Counted from the first letter of the stretch, positions 1 through 12,619 are shown. The stretch is 64,000 nucleotides of DNA from Lytechinus pictus (GCF_037042905.1 NC_087252.1:15991201-16055200), one strand, 5' to 3'. Numbers and translations: made by a program. The notes: generated by a model not told the origin, from the letters alone.

Positions 1-501
1 ATGAATAATAAGAAAGTTATGAGCATTTGAATATTGAGATCACTAATGACATGTAGTTCCTCTCATTGGCAATGCGACCAAGATCTGTGATGTCACACAC
101 GTACAACTCCCTCATTACTTTAGTACTTATTTCACTTATATTCTCACTTTTATAGAGTCTATCACAAGGTGAGGTGTTCTCTTTATGAGAGGACAAGTAC
201 AGAGGTTTCACAACATTATATCATTGATGAATCGTTTGTCATATGATTAGAATGAGCAAAAAGAGATGTTTTGGGGTATATTTTCAGTGTCCAAAATGGG
301 AGAGTTGTTCATCTGTGACATCATAGATCTTGGACACATTGCCAATGAGAGGATCTCCATAGCATTAGTGATCTCGACATTCAAATGCTCATAACTCTTC
401 TATTGCTAGTCCTATTTTACTCAAAATTTTGTTGATCTTATTCTCTGATTTTTCTGCTTTCACAAAAGCTAACTTGCTCCAAGAGTTTCATTCTCCTTTA
501 A
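1..501 (+). mobile_element. TTAA foldback miniature element (family A), left part cut by window edge
   Basis: The sequence matches the complete element at 34981-35573 and ends in ATTCTCCTTTAA, the same terminus as the other copies. Its two halves are imperfect inverted copies of each other: a GCAATGCGACCAAGATCTGTGATGT-type block occurs in both orientations. It has no coding capacity. The TTAA ends suggest a piggyBac-type non-autonomous element; this is inferred from termini only. Confidence 0.75.
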
Positions 502-2090
502 TAGCTTCATGGATATACAGCATGCATTCTCAAAACGCGCGATTAGTTGCGTGTGGGGGAGGGGATTCTTATTTTTATTTGGCAACCAGTCACCATCATC
601 ATATTTTCGCCATCATATATATTATCTTATTAACGTTTGTTTTCTTTAATAAAAAAGTAATTGAATAAAGTAAAATTCAAATATTTAGTTCTTTTTCCTT
701 TCTTTTTTTTTCTTTTCTACGTCTTTTTTTTCTCTCTTCTTTTTTTTATAGGATATATACTAGGATTTAAAATCGAGTAGGTGTGTCTCACAATGTAAAA
801 TCAGGGCTTTTACTAAAAATATGTGATAAAAATATGCCTACTAGTATGCAAGTAGGATGGAGATCGATGACAGAGAAAGAAATTAGGAAAATCACAGCTC
901 CAACAGGGGCGGATCCAGCTTATCTGAAGGCTGTACATGTTTGGTTAGTCATGACCATATAAAGATGTAATTGCAAAATAAACAGTGTTTGGCTATATAA
1001 TGTGATTAAAAGTAATCAAAAGCAGCCCAACCTTTACATATTACGTTTTCTATTTTTTTCAGTTTTCTTCTTTCTCAATACTTCCTCAACTATAATTTTC
1101 TCTCTCTCTCTTTTTTTGTCGTGAGTTTGAAAATCCCCCATGAAGCTTGGCATATAATTATTGGCAAAACAAAACAAAACAAAAAAGCTCAATCTTTTAA
1201 ATGCTCCTCGAATATAGCTGGTATGAACTAGATCGAAATGCATGGTGCTTTCATCGGCCGTTTTCCTCGAGTCGATAGTCACCATAGATATACTAATAAC
1301 GTAATTAGTATACATCTCTATGATAGTCACCAATGTACTGACTTTGCGAACTATTCTCCGCTTCAGCACCCGTTTCGCACGGTTTACATGAGATCTAACT
1401 TTTTTTAAAGTATGCAGGCTCTATTAGGGAAGCACATAGCATCATTAATTGAGTATAGGGGTATGTCTAATTTTTTCCTAATGTAGATAAAATTTGGCCG
1501 TGAAAAAAAATTGTTTGGCCGAATTTGGCCGCAAAATCTGTTGAGTTTGGCCGTGAAGACTAGCGACGATCTGGCAACCCTGTGTAAGATACCGCCACAC
1601 ACGTACTGAGAACTACTGGTAGTGGTTCAAAGCAGACAAGAAAAACACCTGAACAAAATCGCAAATTTCTCGTATCTTGAACCTTCCCGTATTCCCTTGT
1701 CTAAAATTCATGTCAAGACATTGAATGCTAGACAGAATTCTGAAAGCAAAAGTGGGGCTGTGATGCAGGAAATATGATATGAACGATCTTCTCGTATGGG
1801 TGAGCCCCCATGTTGATGCTGGTATCGGTACTTGCAATGAACACCGGTACCATATGTGTGTGTGTGAGGTGACTCGAAGTGTGGAAGTGGCCAATAATAT
1901 CGGCAACTTGCAGATAAGTGACGAAGCGCTGATTTCCCATCATTTTTTACCAGTAATTCTTCGATATTTTTTGGTTCTTGACTCTTTCTTAAATACGCAT
2001 ATTAGAGATAGAAAGTAAGTTTGATTAAATTTTTTTTTTAATGATTTTTTTATTTATTTTTTTTCCATCCGAAAATGGGGGGTGCGGTTA
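502..2090. other. Gene-free stretch with a possible hAT-type end
   Basis: No convincing exon is seen. A CAGGGGCGGATCCAGC sequence near 905 recurs in variant form at about 9052, 12560, 47480 and 63180, usually beside a G or C run, and looks like the terminus of a dispersed element. T-rich low-complexity sequence lies at 690-750. The rest is unique-looking AT-rich sequence. Confidence 0.4.
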
Positions 2091-2126
2091 ATACACGGGT
2101 GCGGTTAATACACCGTTACTTACGGT

Positions 2127-2612
2127 ACTGTACGTATGGTCCCTCCCCTAACGCCTGGGAGCCTAAGCTATATTCCCACACGCACGGGTACAAAACCTGA
2201 AACTTTCGCCCCCGAGATTTCTACTTTCCCTCTAAAAGATCTAGCCCTAAAACATGTACATGGAGTTAAACTTCATTCCCAACATTTCTGCGATATTGAT
2301 TACATTTTTAAAGAAGAATTCTTGAAAAAAAAAACGAGAAAAATGTTATGAAAAGATGAGAGAGCTTACGGCCGTGTTTACGTCGCCATCTTGATTTCTT
2401 TGTCTTCCGCTTGGCGACAGCACGCAATACGGCCGTGTTTACGTCGCCATCTTGATTTCTTTGTCTTCCGCTTGGCGACAGCAAGCAATCGCGTGCTGAT
2501 TGCGTGCTGAGGGCAAGTAGAAATCTCGGGGGCGAAAGTTTCAGGTTTTGTACCCGTGCGTGTGGGAATATAGCTTAGGCTCCCAGGCGTTAGGGGAGGG
2601 ACCATACGTACA
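2127..2612. repeat. Inverted repeat (family K), about 98-base arms
   Basis: The left arm (about 2127-2226) and right arm (about 2515-2612) are near-perfect reverse complements, both containing the ACGTATGGTCCCTCCCC block. This makes the two opposite-strand frames translate to the same N-terminal peptide, so neither is a gene. The loop contains a 61-base direct duplication beginning at 2368 and 2429, rich in GGCCGTGTTTACGTCGCC. Related sequence occurs at 54185-55690 and 57340-57570. Confidence 0.8.
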
Positions 2613-2639
2613 GTATATGTCTTTCACTCCCCAGACGCC

Positions 2640-2970
2640 TCCAGGCTAGAAACGACCCCCAGTATTACCAGAGGCGGTACGCCGGCCCGTGCCGCGTTGA
2701 ACTTACGGTACCCGCAAACCATGGCATTGCCACTACTACACAGTTGCATTGTTGGCATCGCACAATCGTAAGCGCTAGTTTCCAATCTCTCTTTAACAAA
2801 TCAGACTCTTCTTTAAACTACAACCACAAGGAGCTTACCACATAATGAACTTTAGGCTGTTCCCAAATATAGTCCTACCAGGTTAACGCATAAAAAAGCA
2901 CGAAATTGGTGTTTCTCTGCCGGAGACGACTCAGTCGATCTGCCATGTTATCTCATTAGCCCTCTACGTT
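2640..2970. repeat. Flank of family K, paralogous to 57570-57630 and 58650-58860
   Basis: The segment around CCGCAAACCATGGCATTGCC and the following CGCACAATCGTAAGCGCTAG are shared with the 57.6 and 58.7 kb region. Here they are contiguous; there they are split by a 1.0 kb insertion. No coding signal is seen. Confidence 0.7.
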
Positions 2971-3261
2971 CATCTGCATCCAGGGGCGTCTAGGCTAGCT
3001 AGCTAGCTAGCTGTGCTGCGCATGCGCTGCATGCAGGCCAGGCAGCAGGGGATTCCCCTGATGGCCTTATGATACAACCCAGGGGGGGGGGGGGTTGCAG
3101 AAAAGTTATCATCAATCATGATAACTTTGCCATCCAGTAATTAACTTCCCTGAAATTTTCATTTTGATTGGCTTTCAAGGATTGTTGACGTGGTATTGGC
3201 GATCATGGTAATTATTTCTCCTTTCGATGGTCGCGATATGATCGCACACACTAAATCTATA

Positions 3262-4582
3262 GAGTGCGTCCAAAGAAAAAACGAAACCGAGATTTAGCGA
3301 TGATTTATCATAACTTAAAGGAGAATGAAACTCTTGGAGCAAGTTAGCTTTTGTGAAAGCAGAAAAATCAAAGAATAAGATCAACAAAAGTTTGAGTAAA
3401 ATAGGACTAGCAATAGAAGAGTTATGAGCATTTGAATGTCGAGATCACTAATGCTATGGAGATCCTCCCATTGGCAATGCGACCAAGATCTATGATGTCA
3501 CAGATGAACAACTCTCCCCTTTTGGACACTGAAAATATACCCCAAAACATCTCTTTTTGCTCATTCTAATCATATGACAAACGATTCATCAATGATATAA
3601 TGTTGTGAAACCTCTGTACTTGTCCTCTCATAAAGAGAACACCTCACCTTGTGATAGACTCTATAAAAGTGAGAATATATAAAGTGAAATAAGTAGTTAA
3701 GTACTAAAGTAATGAGGGAGTTGTACGTGTGTGACATCACAGATCTTGGTCGCATTGCCAATAGGAGGATCTACATGGCATTAGTGATCTCAATATTCAA
3801 ATGCTCATAACTTTCTTATTATTCATTCAATCTTCCTCAAACTTTTAACAATATGTTTCTTTGATTTTTCTCTTTGATATGGATTCAGCTGGTTTCAAGG
3901 GTTTCATTCTCCTTTAATCATAAATACAATATAGACAAATGACCTACCAATTATGTAAAGCTTAGAAGGATTGTTGACATTGTATTAGCGATCAAACTCA
4001 TTTCAAAAAGAAAATCACATGCCTAAAAAGTTCAATATCTGCTCTTTTATTTGATACCTAATCACAGATGGTCAAGAAGTAAAAAAAAGTGATGTTCCCT
4101 CGAAGCAATGCTTGTATGTCCATAATTTCATTAAATAAACGTGTTTTCACCGGTTTCCCACAGAAGCATTCGCACGGTTAACAAAAGACTTACGGCATGG
4201 CTGATTGTCAACAAAACGGAGTGTCAAGTGAGTTTGAAAGCTAGCCTGTAGAACCGTCAAGCCTTATTTAAAATAACCAGAACATTGTTATTTCTGGACC
4301 ATTTTCTGTAATTGAGGAATCAAATTAAAGAGCAGATATTGAACTTTTTTTAAATGTGGTTTTCTTTTTGAAACCCAGATACAGCCCGCCAAATGACTTT
4401 TTGGTATTCCCTCTTCAAATTGTTTTTGCTCTCTCATGCGTGAATGTGAAATAATCTAAGTGATTTCAGATGAAAGAAGAAATTCTAAGCTTTACATTGA
4501 TAGGTCTTTTGTCTATTGTCTTTGTAAATAAGCTATAATAAATCATCGCTAAATCTCGGTTTCGTTTTTTCTGGGACGCACT
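3262..4582. mobile_element. TA-flanked TIR element (family B) carrying a nested family A insertion
   Basis: The ends are inverted: GAGTGCGTCC...AAACGAAACCGAGATTTA on the left and the reverse complement ending GGGACGCACTGTA on the right, bordered by TA dinucleotides. Subterminal sequence also matches in inverted orientation (ATGACCTA...AAGCTTAGAA near 3940; TTCTAAGCTTTACA near 4490). A family A element occupies 3315-3917. Another left end is at 35663 and another right half at 45564-46182. There is no ORF of note. TA flanks suggest a Tc1/mariner-type target; this is inference. Confidence 0.7.
3315..3917 (-). mobile_element. TTAA foldback miniature element (family A), nested in family B
   Basis: It begins TTAAAGGAGAATGAAAC and ends in the reverse complement with TTAA. 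It is inverted relative to 34981-35573. The host sequence reads CATAAC-TTAA on one side and TTAA-TCATA on the other. The uninterrupted host sequence at 35707-35722 reads CATAACTTAATCATA with a single TTAA, so the target duplication is visible directly. Confidence 0.85.
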
Positions 4583-4696
4583 GTATAAAGATGAGATCAT
4601 CATTCAAAATATATACATGCAAAGAGGGGGGGGGGGGGACCTTCAAGGAGCTGAGCTTGTCCCAAAAGGAGTACATGGCATGATATTTTAACAAGT

Positions 4697-5697
4697 TTAA
4701 GAGAGATTAAAGGTAACAAGTGGAATGCCTCTGGCCGTCTCACCTGCATCACGCGATTCAATATAGCAGCAGTGCTGATTTTGAAAACTACTATGACTCG
4801 CACAAGATGTTCAGTGATACTTGGTTACTCTTATTTCCACGTTTTATGAACTAGACCAATACACTTAAAGAGATATGATGGCAATTCAACAAATACATGT
4901 ACATGTACCAGCAACGTGGCCAAAGTTCTTTGACCTTACATGACCTTTGACCTTGATCATGTGACCTGAAACTCGCACAGGATGTTCAGTGATACCTGAT
5001 TACTCTTATGTCCAAGTTTTATGAACTAGACCAACACACTTTCAAATTTATGGCTGTAATTCAACAAATACCCCAATTTGGCCAAAGTTCATTGACCCTA
5101 AATGACCTTTGACCTTGATCATGTGACCTGAAACTTGCACAGGATGTTCAGTAATACTTGATTACTATTATGTCCAAGTTTCATGAATCAGATCTATAAA
5201 CTTTCAAAGTTATGATGGTAATTCAACAGATACCCCCAATTTGGCCAAAGTTCATTGACCCTAAATGACCTTTGACCTTGGTCATGTGACGTGAAACTCA
5301 TGCAGGATGTTCAGTGATACTTGATTAACCTTATGTATAAGTTTCATGAACTAGGTCCATATATTTTCTAAGTTATGATGACATTTCAAAAACTTAATCT
5401 TAGGTTAAGATTTTGATGTTGATTCCCCCAACATGGTCTAAGTTCATTGACCCTAAATGACCTTTGACCTTGGTCATGTGACATGAAACTCAGGCAGGAT
5501 GTTCAGTAATACTTGATTAACCTTATGGCCAAGTTTCATGAACTAGGTCCATATACTTTCTAAGTTATGCTGTCATTTCAAAAACTTAACCTCAGGTTAA
5601 GATTTGGTGTTGACGCCGCCGCCGCCGCCGCCACCGCCGCCGTCGCCGTCGGAAAAGCGGCGCCTATAGTCTCACTCTGCTATGCAGGTGAGACAAA
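4697..5697. mobile_element. TIR element (family E) with tandem ATGACCTTTGACCTTG core
   Basis: The left end contains GTCTCACCTGCATC (about 4737) and the right end ATGCAGGTGAGAC (about 5683-5695), a 13-base inverted terminal match. The core is four imperfect tandem units of about 150-190 bases, each containing ATGACCTTTGACCTTG and CATGTGAC. A (GCC)n tract lies at 5614-5652. A closely related copy is at 43551-44425 and a partial one at 53115-53730. No coding capacity is seen. Confidence 0.8.
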
Positions 5698-5699
5698 AA

Positions 5700-6170
5700 C
5701 GACCTAGTAAAGAACTGCATAAAATTATGTGAGACGGTGTGAGGGAATATGTACAATTAAGCCATAACGGAGATGATATCTACAAAGGGAAAAGGGGGAC
5801 GAAGGATGGATCGAGAGGGAGAGAAAACTTTGGACACAAAACAAAATAACGAGAAAAGTGAAAGGCTTAGGAAAGAAAATCCCTTGCCATGGTCCCAGGT
5901 AGCGGATAGGAAGAAAGAAAGAAAAGGAGTGATAGAAAGGGAAAACAATGCCATCGGAATTAAAGTTTGTTAATTGAATAAGGGCCAGCCTAGCTAGCTG
6001 GAAAAAGAGGGTATAGACAACAAAGCTAAGGAAATAATAATTAAGAAACAGGTCATAGGACATTGTATTTATTTTAGATTTTGTCAACATAATAACTCGG
6101 TTGAGCACAGAGACATATAGGAATTAAGCGAATTCCAATTTATACTTGCATGCATGGGACCAGTAGAGGC
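5700..6170. other. Gene-free stretch, purine-rich
   Basis: AG-rich sequence at 5775-5960 produces short frames of no recognisable content. Nothing else is identified. Confidence 0.4.
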
Positions 6171-7449
6171 ATGGGCGGAAATCCCAGGGGGACAGGGGGG
6201 AAGTGTCCCCCCTACTATTTTTAGTAGGGGGGACAATATCAAATGTCCCCCTACTATTTTTGGTCTTTTATGATGGTAAGAAGTACATCATTCTAAATCG
6301 AAATAAAACATGTATTTTGGGACGAGATGACCTTACTTTGGAGATGATAATCCGTTTTGCTTGTCAAATTTACCCGCCCGCTGTCCCCATTGGCAGATCC
6401 AGGGGCCCCGCCCCCCCCCCCATCTCTTGGCGGAGCAAAAAAAAAGAAAAAAAGGGAAAGAAAGAAGGAAAAAGGGGGGAAAAGAGAGGAGAAAAAGAAG
6501 AGGACGACGATTGCAAAAAATGAGGGAAAGACTTGGAAAATAAAAAGAATCTTTCGTGCCACTATATCAAATTTTCTCTTCCGCTTCGCGCTCGCATTGC
6601 CTGTTAGATGATTTACATATCTTGTTCAATATGGAGTTCGAATATCAAGTTTGGAAGTCAATATACAAAACATATTTCACCTCGGAAGTCGAACTTTCAT
6701 TATTTTGCGTAATTTACAAATTGGTTTTTAAAAATGTCAGTTTTATGGTCTGAATGATAACATTTGCTGCTTGCGCTGCGCGCTCGCAAATTTTGATTTA
6801 TCAGGTACCTATTATTTTCGTGTATTCCATAAAGTTTTCAAAATATCCCTTTTCAAGTCTGATTGTCAAGACGTATCAACTAGCGCGCTGCACGCTCGCA
6901 TCTTGATTGGCGAGTTATATAAATGTTTCAATATTGATTATTCAACAAACTACTTAAAAACCCCTTTTCATGAGTTTATCAAAAATTTTAGCTCGCGATT
7001 TGCGCTCGCATTAATGATTAAAATATATTAACTGATGCATCCTATTAATAATCACAAAAGTGAAATGTCCAGTTTTTATGCCATGATATCATCAGATTTC
7101 GCGCCCTCATTAGGCATTAATAGATATACTAATTTAATAATTAAATTGTTCCTTTTGTTTCATCTCGCGCTTAGCAAGAGGAATAAGAAGATAGTCATTA
7201 TTTTTATAATATGATGACATGTCGTAAGGATGTCCCGGTCTATGTCAAAACTCAGAGTAAAAAGTGCGATCCATATCCACCTTACAATTTTTCTACAAAG
7301 TGCGTGAAATATAAAGCTGAAATTGACTCTTTTTTTCAGACCGGAATATCAAAGTTTCATGATTTTTATGATTAAAGTTGTATTTAAAATGGCTAGATTC
7401 TAGGTCTAAATATGAAACACGCTCGCGCATGTTTATTCGGTTACAGCCC

Positions 7450-7605
7450 GATAGACCGCGGGTCCGATAGACCGCGGGTCCGATAGTCCGCGGGTCCGAT
7501 AGACCGCGGGTCCGATAGTCCGCGGGTCCGATAGACCGCGGGTCCGATAGACCGCGGGTCCGATAGTCCGCGGGTCCGATAGACCGCGGGTCCGATAGTT
7601 CTGCG
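7450..7605 (+). repeat. 16-base minisatellite, 10 copies
   Basis: The unit is GATAG(A/T)CCGCGGGTCC, starting every 16 bases from 7450 to 7594. Only the A/T position varies between full units. CCGCGG within it is palindromic. The same unit appears in inverted orientation at 11497-11590. Confidence 0.95.
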
Positions 7606-10439
7606 GTGTGTGTAAAATTATGATCAGGATATAGTGAGATCCAATGTCATCAAGAGGTCAAAAGGCCAATGATACGAGTCCATGGGGTTCTATAACGATG
7701 ACCCAACGGACAATCGCCCCCTGACATCTACTTCAAGGAAAATATTATCCCCATATTTTTATCGTCAGGGATTGTTACCCCCCCCCCCCGGAAATTTACC
7801 CTCTAGACGCCATACGGAGCCTCTAAAATGCCATCGACTTGACGACATGGCGAGATACTTTACCTTGCCTTGTCGACTAAATAAGTTACATGTCAACATG
7901 GCGATATATCGGGACTTGTACACTTCATATCTCGCCATGTGGACATATCGACTTGACAAGATAGAATATATAGCTATGTCGAAATAATAAGCGTATTAAT
8001 TACTTAGGCGGTGGAGGCGGGGGGAGGGGGGGACCTTTCCCCCATAAATTTAAGGTGGGGGACGGTCCCCCTAGATTTTTAGTTGAGAACCCTTTTTTTG
8101 GTTGTCAATTTGTTTTCTACGTCCCCCCCCCCTAAATTGAGGTGGACCCCCACTAAAATATTTTTGCCAACCCCCCCCCTAATTTTGGTTGATAACCTTT
8201 TTTTTCTTGTCAAAAAATTTTGGTGGTCCCTCCTATAAATTTTGGTTGATTTGCTTGTCAAATTTTTTACCTGTGTCCATCCCAAAATTTCATGTGGACC
8301 CCCCTATTTTTTTTTTCTTCCGCCGCCAAAGATTAATTAAGACATGGCAAGATAAAGTACCACGCCATGTCGTCATGTTGATGGCATTTTCAAGGCTCCG
8401 TACTAGGGGTAATTATCCAAGGTAATTCGACCTTTTTTTGGCGCCCATGTGTACTTTTTTGAAAAATGGCGCCCACTCCCTCCCGGTCAGGCTAACTTAA
8501 GTGCCTTAAATGGATTTTGAATTATCTTATAATCACATAAAAAAAAAAAAGGCCACTTTTTCATCTGTTCTTGAAAAAAAAAATCCATGAATATATAATG
8601 TAATATAAATGGGAGCGCGAAGCACGAGCGATTTTTTTTTTTTTTTGGGGGGGGGGGTTCAATTTGGTTTAACTTGTAACCAGAGTAGGCCCTACTAGAA
8701 TATTGTGTGAACGGGAGCTGTAGTTTCTGTACTGTTGTTTTAGAATACCCTTCAATAACCTCTTGCTTGGGAATAATGCAATCTCGAAGCAATCGACAAA
8801 TTCTCCTCACCAGCGGCGTATTTATTCAGCATGGGTGCACGGGGGGGGGGGGGGGGGGGGCCGTCGGCACCAAGTTAAAAAAAAATAAATGAAGTGCGAG
8901 GGGGTAGACGTTAAAGAAAATCTGAGATTTCATTCTTAAAAACACATTGAGGTATCTCACAAGGCCTAAATAAATAATGAGAACGCGAAGCGCGATCTGA
9001 TTTTTTAAATAGATTTTTCATGTATTATATCCTGAAAGCCTAAGTCAGGGGTGGACCCAGCTTCCGCCAATAGGGGGAGGGGTCATTTTTTCACCCATAT
9101 TTTCCCCGATCGGCCGCTCAAAGTTGATTTTTGTTGTTGTTTCTTTGAAGGGGTTGTCCCAGTGCCGTAATGAGCCAACAATTTCGAGGGGGCTCGATAT
9201 GGTGTATCGCATAAAATTAAATTATATTTGCTAAGTCTTGATTCTCTCTTTTTTTTTTTGGGGGGGGGGGGGCAAAACGCCCATGTCCTAACAGTCATTT
9301 CCTAGCTTTACTTTATATAATCTCTTAAGCCCTATGTAATCTAAAAATGAAATTTCATGTATTTTGTCCTGAAAATTGAACATTTTGGGCAATGTTTGTG
9401 AACCTGAACAGGACGCGTATACATGTAACTAGATAATTACCACGAGCGCGAAGCGCGAGCATAAATGTTAAATATTCGTTCTGGCCTGGTCGAAAAGGGA
9501 CCTGTTAAGGATGTTTTGCAGTTAGCCATTAAGACGATACATATTTCAACGATTAAAGAATGCGACCGCGAAGCGCTAGCTGAAAACTTTTATAATGATG
9601 AAATGAAAAATACATTTTCAGTTGTCAGGTTAGAATATCAAATATTTTCAGCTTGTGCTTCTCGTTCGCATAAAAAACTGTAAGGTCGGGATGCGTATAT
9701 AACTAAACAATCTATTTATGCCAGCGCAAAGCGCGAGCTCAATTGTTTTATATACTGACTTAAGAAGGACTAAGGTATAATTCCTATTTTAATTGCTTGT
9801 CCTTTTTCTCTTTTTTTTCCCTGTTTCTTACCCCTTTTTTGCGCCACCATGGGGGGGGGGGGCAAAATCTTTGCCCCCTGGATCGGCCTATGTATGTTGA
9901 CTTGAAAAACACTAACACTTACATGTGGGATTGAGGCAGAGGATGCATACCTCATTAATCAAATATTGCGAGCGCGTAGCGCGAGCTGAATTTGATAAGA
10001 ACCCTTTTTTGTGACCCTCAACATGGTATCTATCTCGCTAAACAGACTTAAAACTCGAAAACATTGTTTTTGTCTGTTATCGTAAAAACGGGATATTTTA
10101 ATTCAGCCGCATTAATTTAAGTTTTTTGGGCAGGACATATATTTCACTATAAACAGGCAATACGAGCAATGTTGCGCCCCCGGTCGAAAATGAATTTGCA
10201 TGAAGCCCCTAAGTTCAAGGTCAATTTGGCGCCCTCGGTTAAACATAAACTTGGCGCCTCCATGTGAAATATAACTTTGCCCTCCATCCCCCTCTCTGAA
10301 ACATGTATTTGTCGCATTATGGTCAAAATTCAAATTAGCGCTCCCCTAGTTCGAACATCAATTTGGCGCCCCCCCTCCCAGTTCAAACATCAGTTCGGCG
10401 CCCCATAGTTGGAACGTCATTTTGGCGCCATCAAATCGA

Positions 10440-11370
10440 CGTCCAGGTCAACATCCCTCTTCCGTTTCCCATCTCCTTTTCTTTCTTTTTTTCTTTCTCT
10501 TATCCTAATTCCCCTTCATTCCTTTCTCTTTCTTTCTCTCTTTCTTTCCCCCTCTTCCTCTCCCTTTTCTTCTTCTCTTCTTTTCCTCCTCTCTCTCTCT
10601 CTTTTTCTTCTCTTTATTTTCCCCTTTTCTTTCATTTCTTGTCTTCCTTTCTCCCTTTTCTTCTCCTTTTCCCCCATCTTTTCTTTCCCCCTTTTCTTCT
10701 CTTTTTCTGTCTTTTCTTTCCCTCTTCCTCTCTCTTTTCTCGTTTTTCTTCTCTTCCTCCCCCCTTACTCTCTCTTTTTTTCTTCTCTTTTCCCATCTTC
10801 CTCTCTCTTTAAATATTATTCTCTTCCTTCCTCTTTTTTTCTTCTTCTTTTCCCCCTTTTCCTTACTCCGTTCTTTTCTTTTCTTTCTTTTCCCTCTTCC
10901 ACTTTTTTCTCTCTCCCCCTTTACTTCTCCCTTTTTCTTTTTCTTTCCTTTCCCCTTTTTTTTCTTTTAATCTTTTTTCTTCTTCTCTCCCTCCCCCTTC
11001 CTCTCTCTCTTTCTTCTCTTCTTTTCCCCTCTTCCTCTCTCTCTTTTTTCTTATCTTCCTTCCCATCTTCCTCTATTTAAATATTCTTCTCTTCCTTCCT
11101 CTTTTTTTCTTCTTTTCCCCCTTTTCCTTTCTCCTTTCTTTTCTTCTCTCCCTTTCTCCTTTCTTTTCTTCTCTTCCTTTTCCCTCCTCTCTTTTTTCTC
11201 TTCTTTTCCCCTTTTCTTCTCCCATTTTCTTTGTCTTTCCTTTCCCCTTTTTCTTCTCTTTTTTTTCTTCTCTCCCTTTCTCCTTCTTACTCTCTTTTCT
11301 ATTCTCTTCTTTTCCCATCTTCCTCTTTCTTTTTTATTCTCTCCCTTTTCCCCTCTTACCCCCTCTTTTT
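10440..11370 (+). repeat. Polypyrimidine tract of about 0.9 kb
   Basis: The plus strand is almost entirely C and T from about 10445 to 11370, with only scattered purines. Translation gives low-complexity Phe/Leu/Ser frames on plus and Lys/Glu/Arg frames on minus, so the 223-residue frame here is not a gene. Mirror-symmetric stretches within such tracts can form triplex DNA; this is known of such sequence in general and not shown here. Confidence 0.9.
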
Positions 11371-11432
11371 TTGAGCTGGGGGTTGGGGGGTGAGGCAGTT
11401 CTTCCTCGGCCCCCCATGGATCTGCACCTGAT

Positions 11433-11590
11433 AGAACCCCATGGCCTTGTATCATTTGACCTTTGGACCTCTCGATGACATTTGATACACACTGCGGACT
11501 ATCGGACCCGTGGTCTATCGGACCCGCGGACTATCGGACCCGCGGTCTATCGGACCCGCGGTCTATCGGACCCGCGGTCTATCGGGATGT
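11433..11590 (-). repeat. Inverted copy of the 16-base minisatellite with flank
   Basis: About six units of GGACCCGCGGTCTATC run to 11590. The preceding flank (GATAGAACCCCATGG...GACCTCTCGATGACATTTGA) is the reverse complement of 7615-7695 (CAATGTCATCAAGAGGTC...CCATGGGGTTCTAT). The block is therefore an inverted duplicate of 7450-7695, separated by 3.7 kb. Confidence 0.85.
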
Positions 11591-12619
11591 CCCCGTTTAT
11601 TCAGATACTCACCTTGTTCTCTAATTTAAATCATTATCCAGTTTCAGATCACAATATCAATTTTTTTCTGCTCGCGCTTTTCACTCACATTATTAATGTA
11701 GGAAGACCCCATATTACTTATCCTTTTGATGATTTACAAAACATGTACAGAGTGGCCCATTTTTCGGGTCTAAATCTCGATTTTTTTCTACTCGCGCTTT
11801 GCGCTCGCATCAATCGTTAAATTATATAGCTATCCTGTTCACGATTACAAAAACTGATTAAAATTTTCCATTCTTTCTTCGCGCTCGCATTTTTTTATTG
11901 TTGAAATATGTAACGCCTTCATGGCTAAGTGCAAGCAGTACCTTTTCAACAGGTACCAGTTCAAAACGTAGATTTTCGCGCTTTGCGCTCGCATTATTAA
12001 TACTCATCCTTTTCAGGATTTACAAAACATGAATAGAGTGTCTCGTTCAGTAAATATCATAGGACTAAATCTCGAAATTTTTCGCTCGCGCTTTACGCTC
12101 GCATCAATTGTTTACTTATACCTATTCTGCTTGAGTTACAAAAAGTGCTTAGAATTTCCATTCTTTAGGTGAAAATGTCCAAAAAAAATCAGCTCGCGCT
12201 TCGCGCTCGCATTATTTGATTTTTAAATGCTACTTTAACAGGTATCGTTTCTATTAGTTCATTTCTGCTCGCGCTTTGCGTTCGTGGTAATTATTAAGTT
12301 GGATACACATCTTTTTCAGGATAACAAACATTGCCCAGAATCAGTTCAAACTTTAGGGAAAATACATAAAATTTCCCCAAAAAATTGCTCGCGCCTCGCG
12401 TCATATAAATAAGGATTAGGATATTATATATTAATTTATAAGAATAAAGCTAAGAAGTGATTAATGAGGACTACCCCTTCAAGAAACAAACAAAAATCAT
12501 CTTCGAGCTGCCGATCGGGGAAATATGGCTGAAACAAATTTCCACCCCCCTATTGGCGAAGGCTGGATCCGCCCGTGTCCCCCCTACCTTTTGGGAGAGA
12601 TTTCCGCCCCTGAGTACAG

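Noticed and set aside
2136-2605. Two opposite-strand frames starting with the same MVPPLTPGSLSYIPTRT peptide
   Set aside because: The identity comes from the inverted repeat, not from conserved proteins.
4697-5697. CRISPR-like or satellite array
   Set aside because: Units are 150-190 bases, imperfect and enclosed by TIRs. This is animal DNA and no short constant repeat with unique spacers exists.
10409-11080. 223-residue plus-strand frame rich in Phe, Leu and Ser
   Set aside because: It is a translation of the polypyrimidine tract, with no non-repetitive content.
11051-11455. 134-residue minus-strand frame rich in Lys, Glu and Arg
   Set aside because: It is the opposite strand of the same tract.
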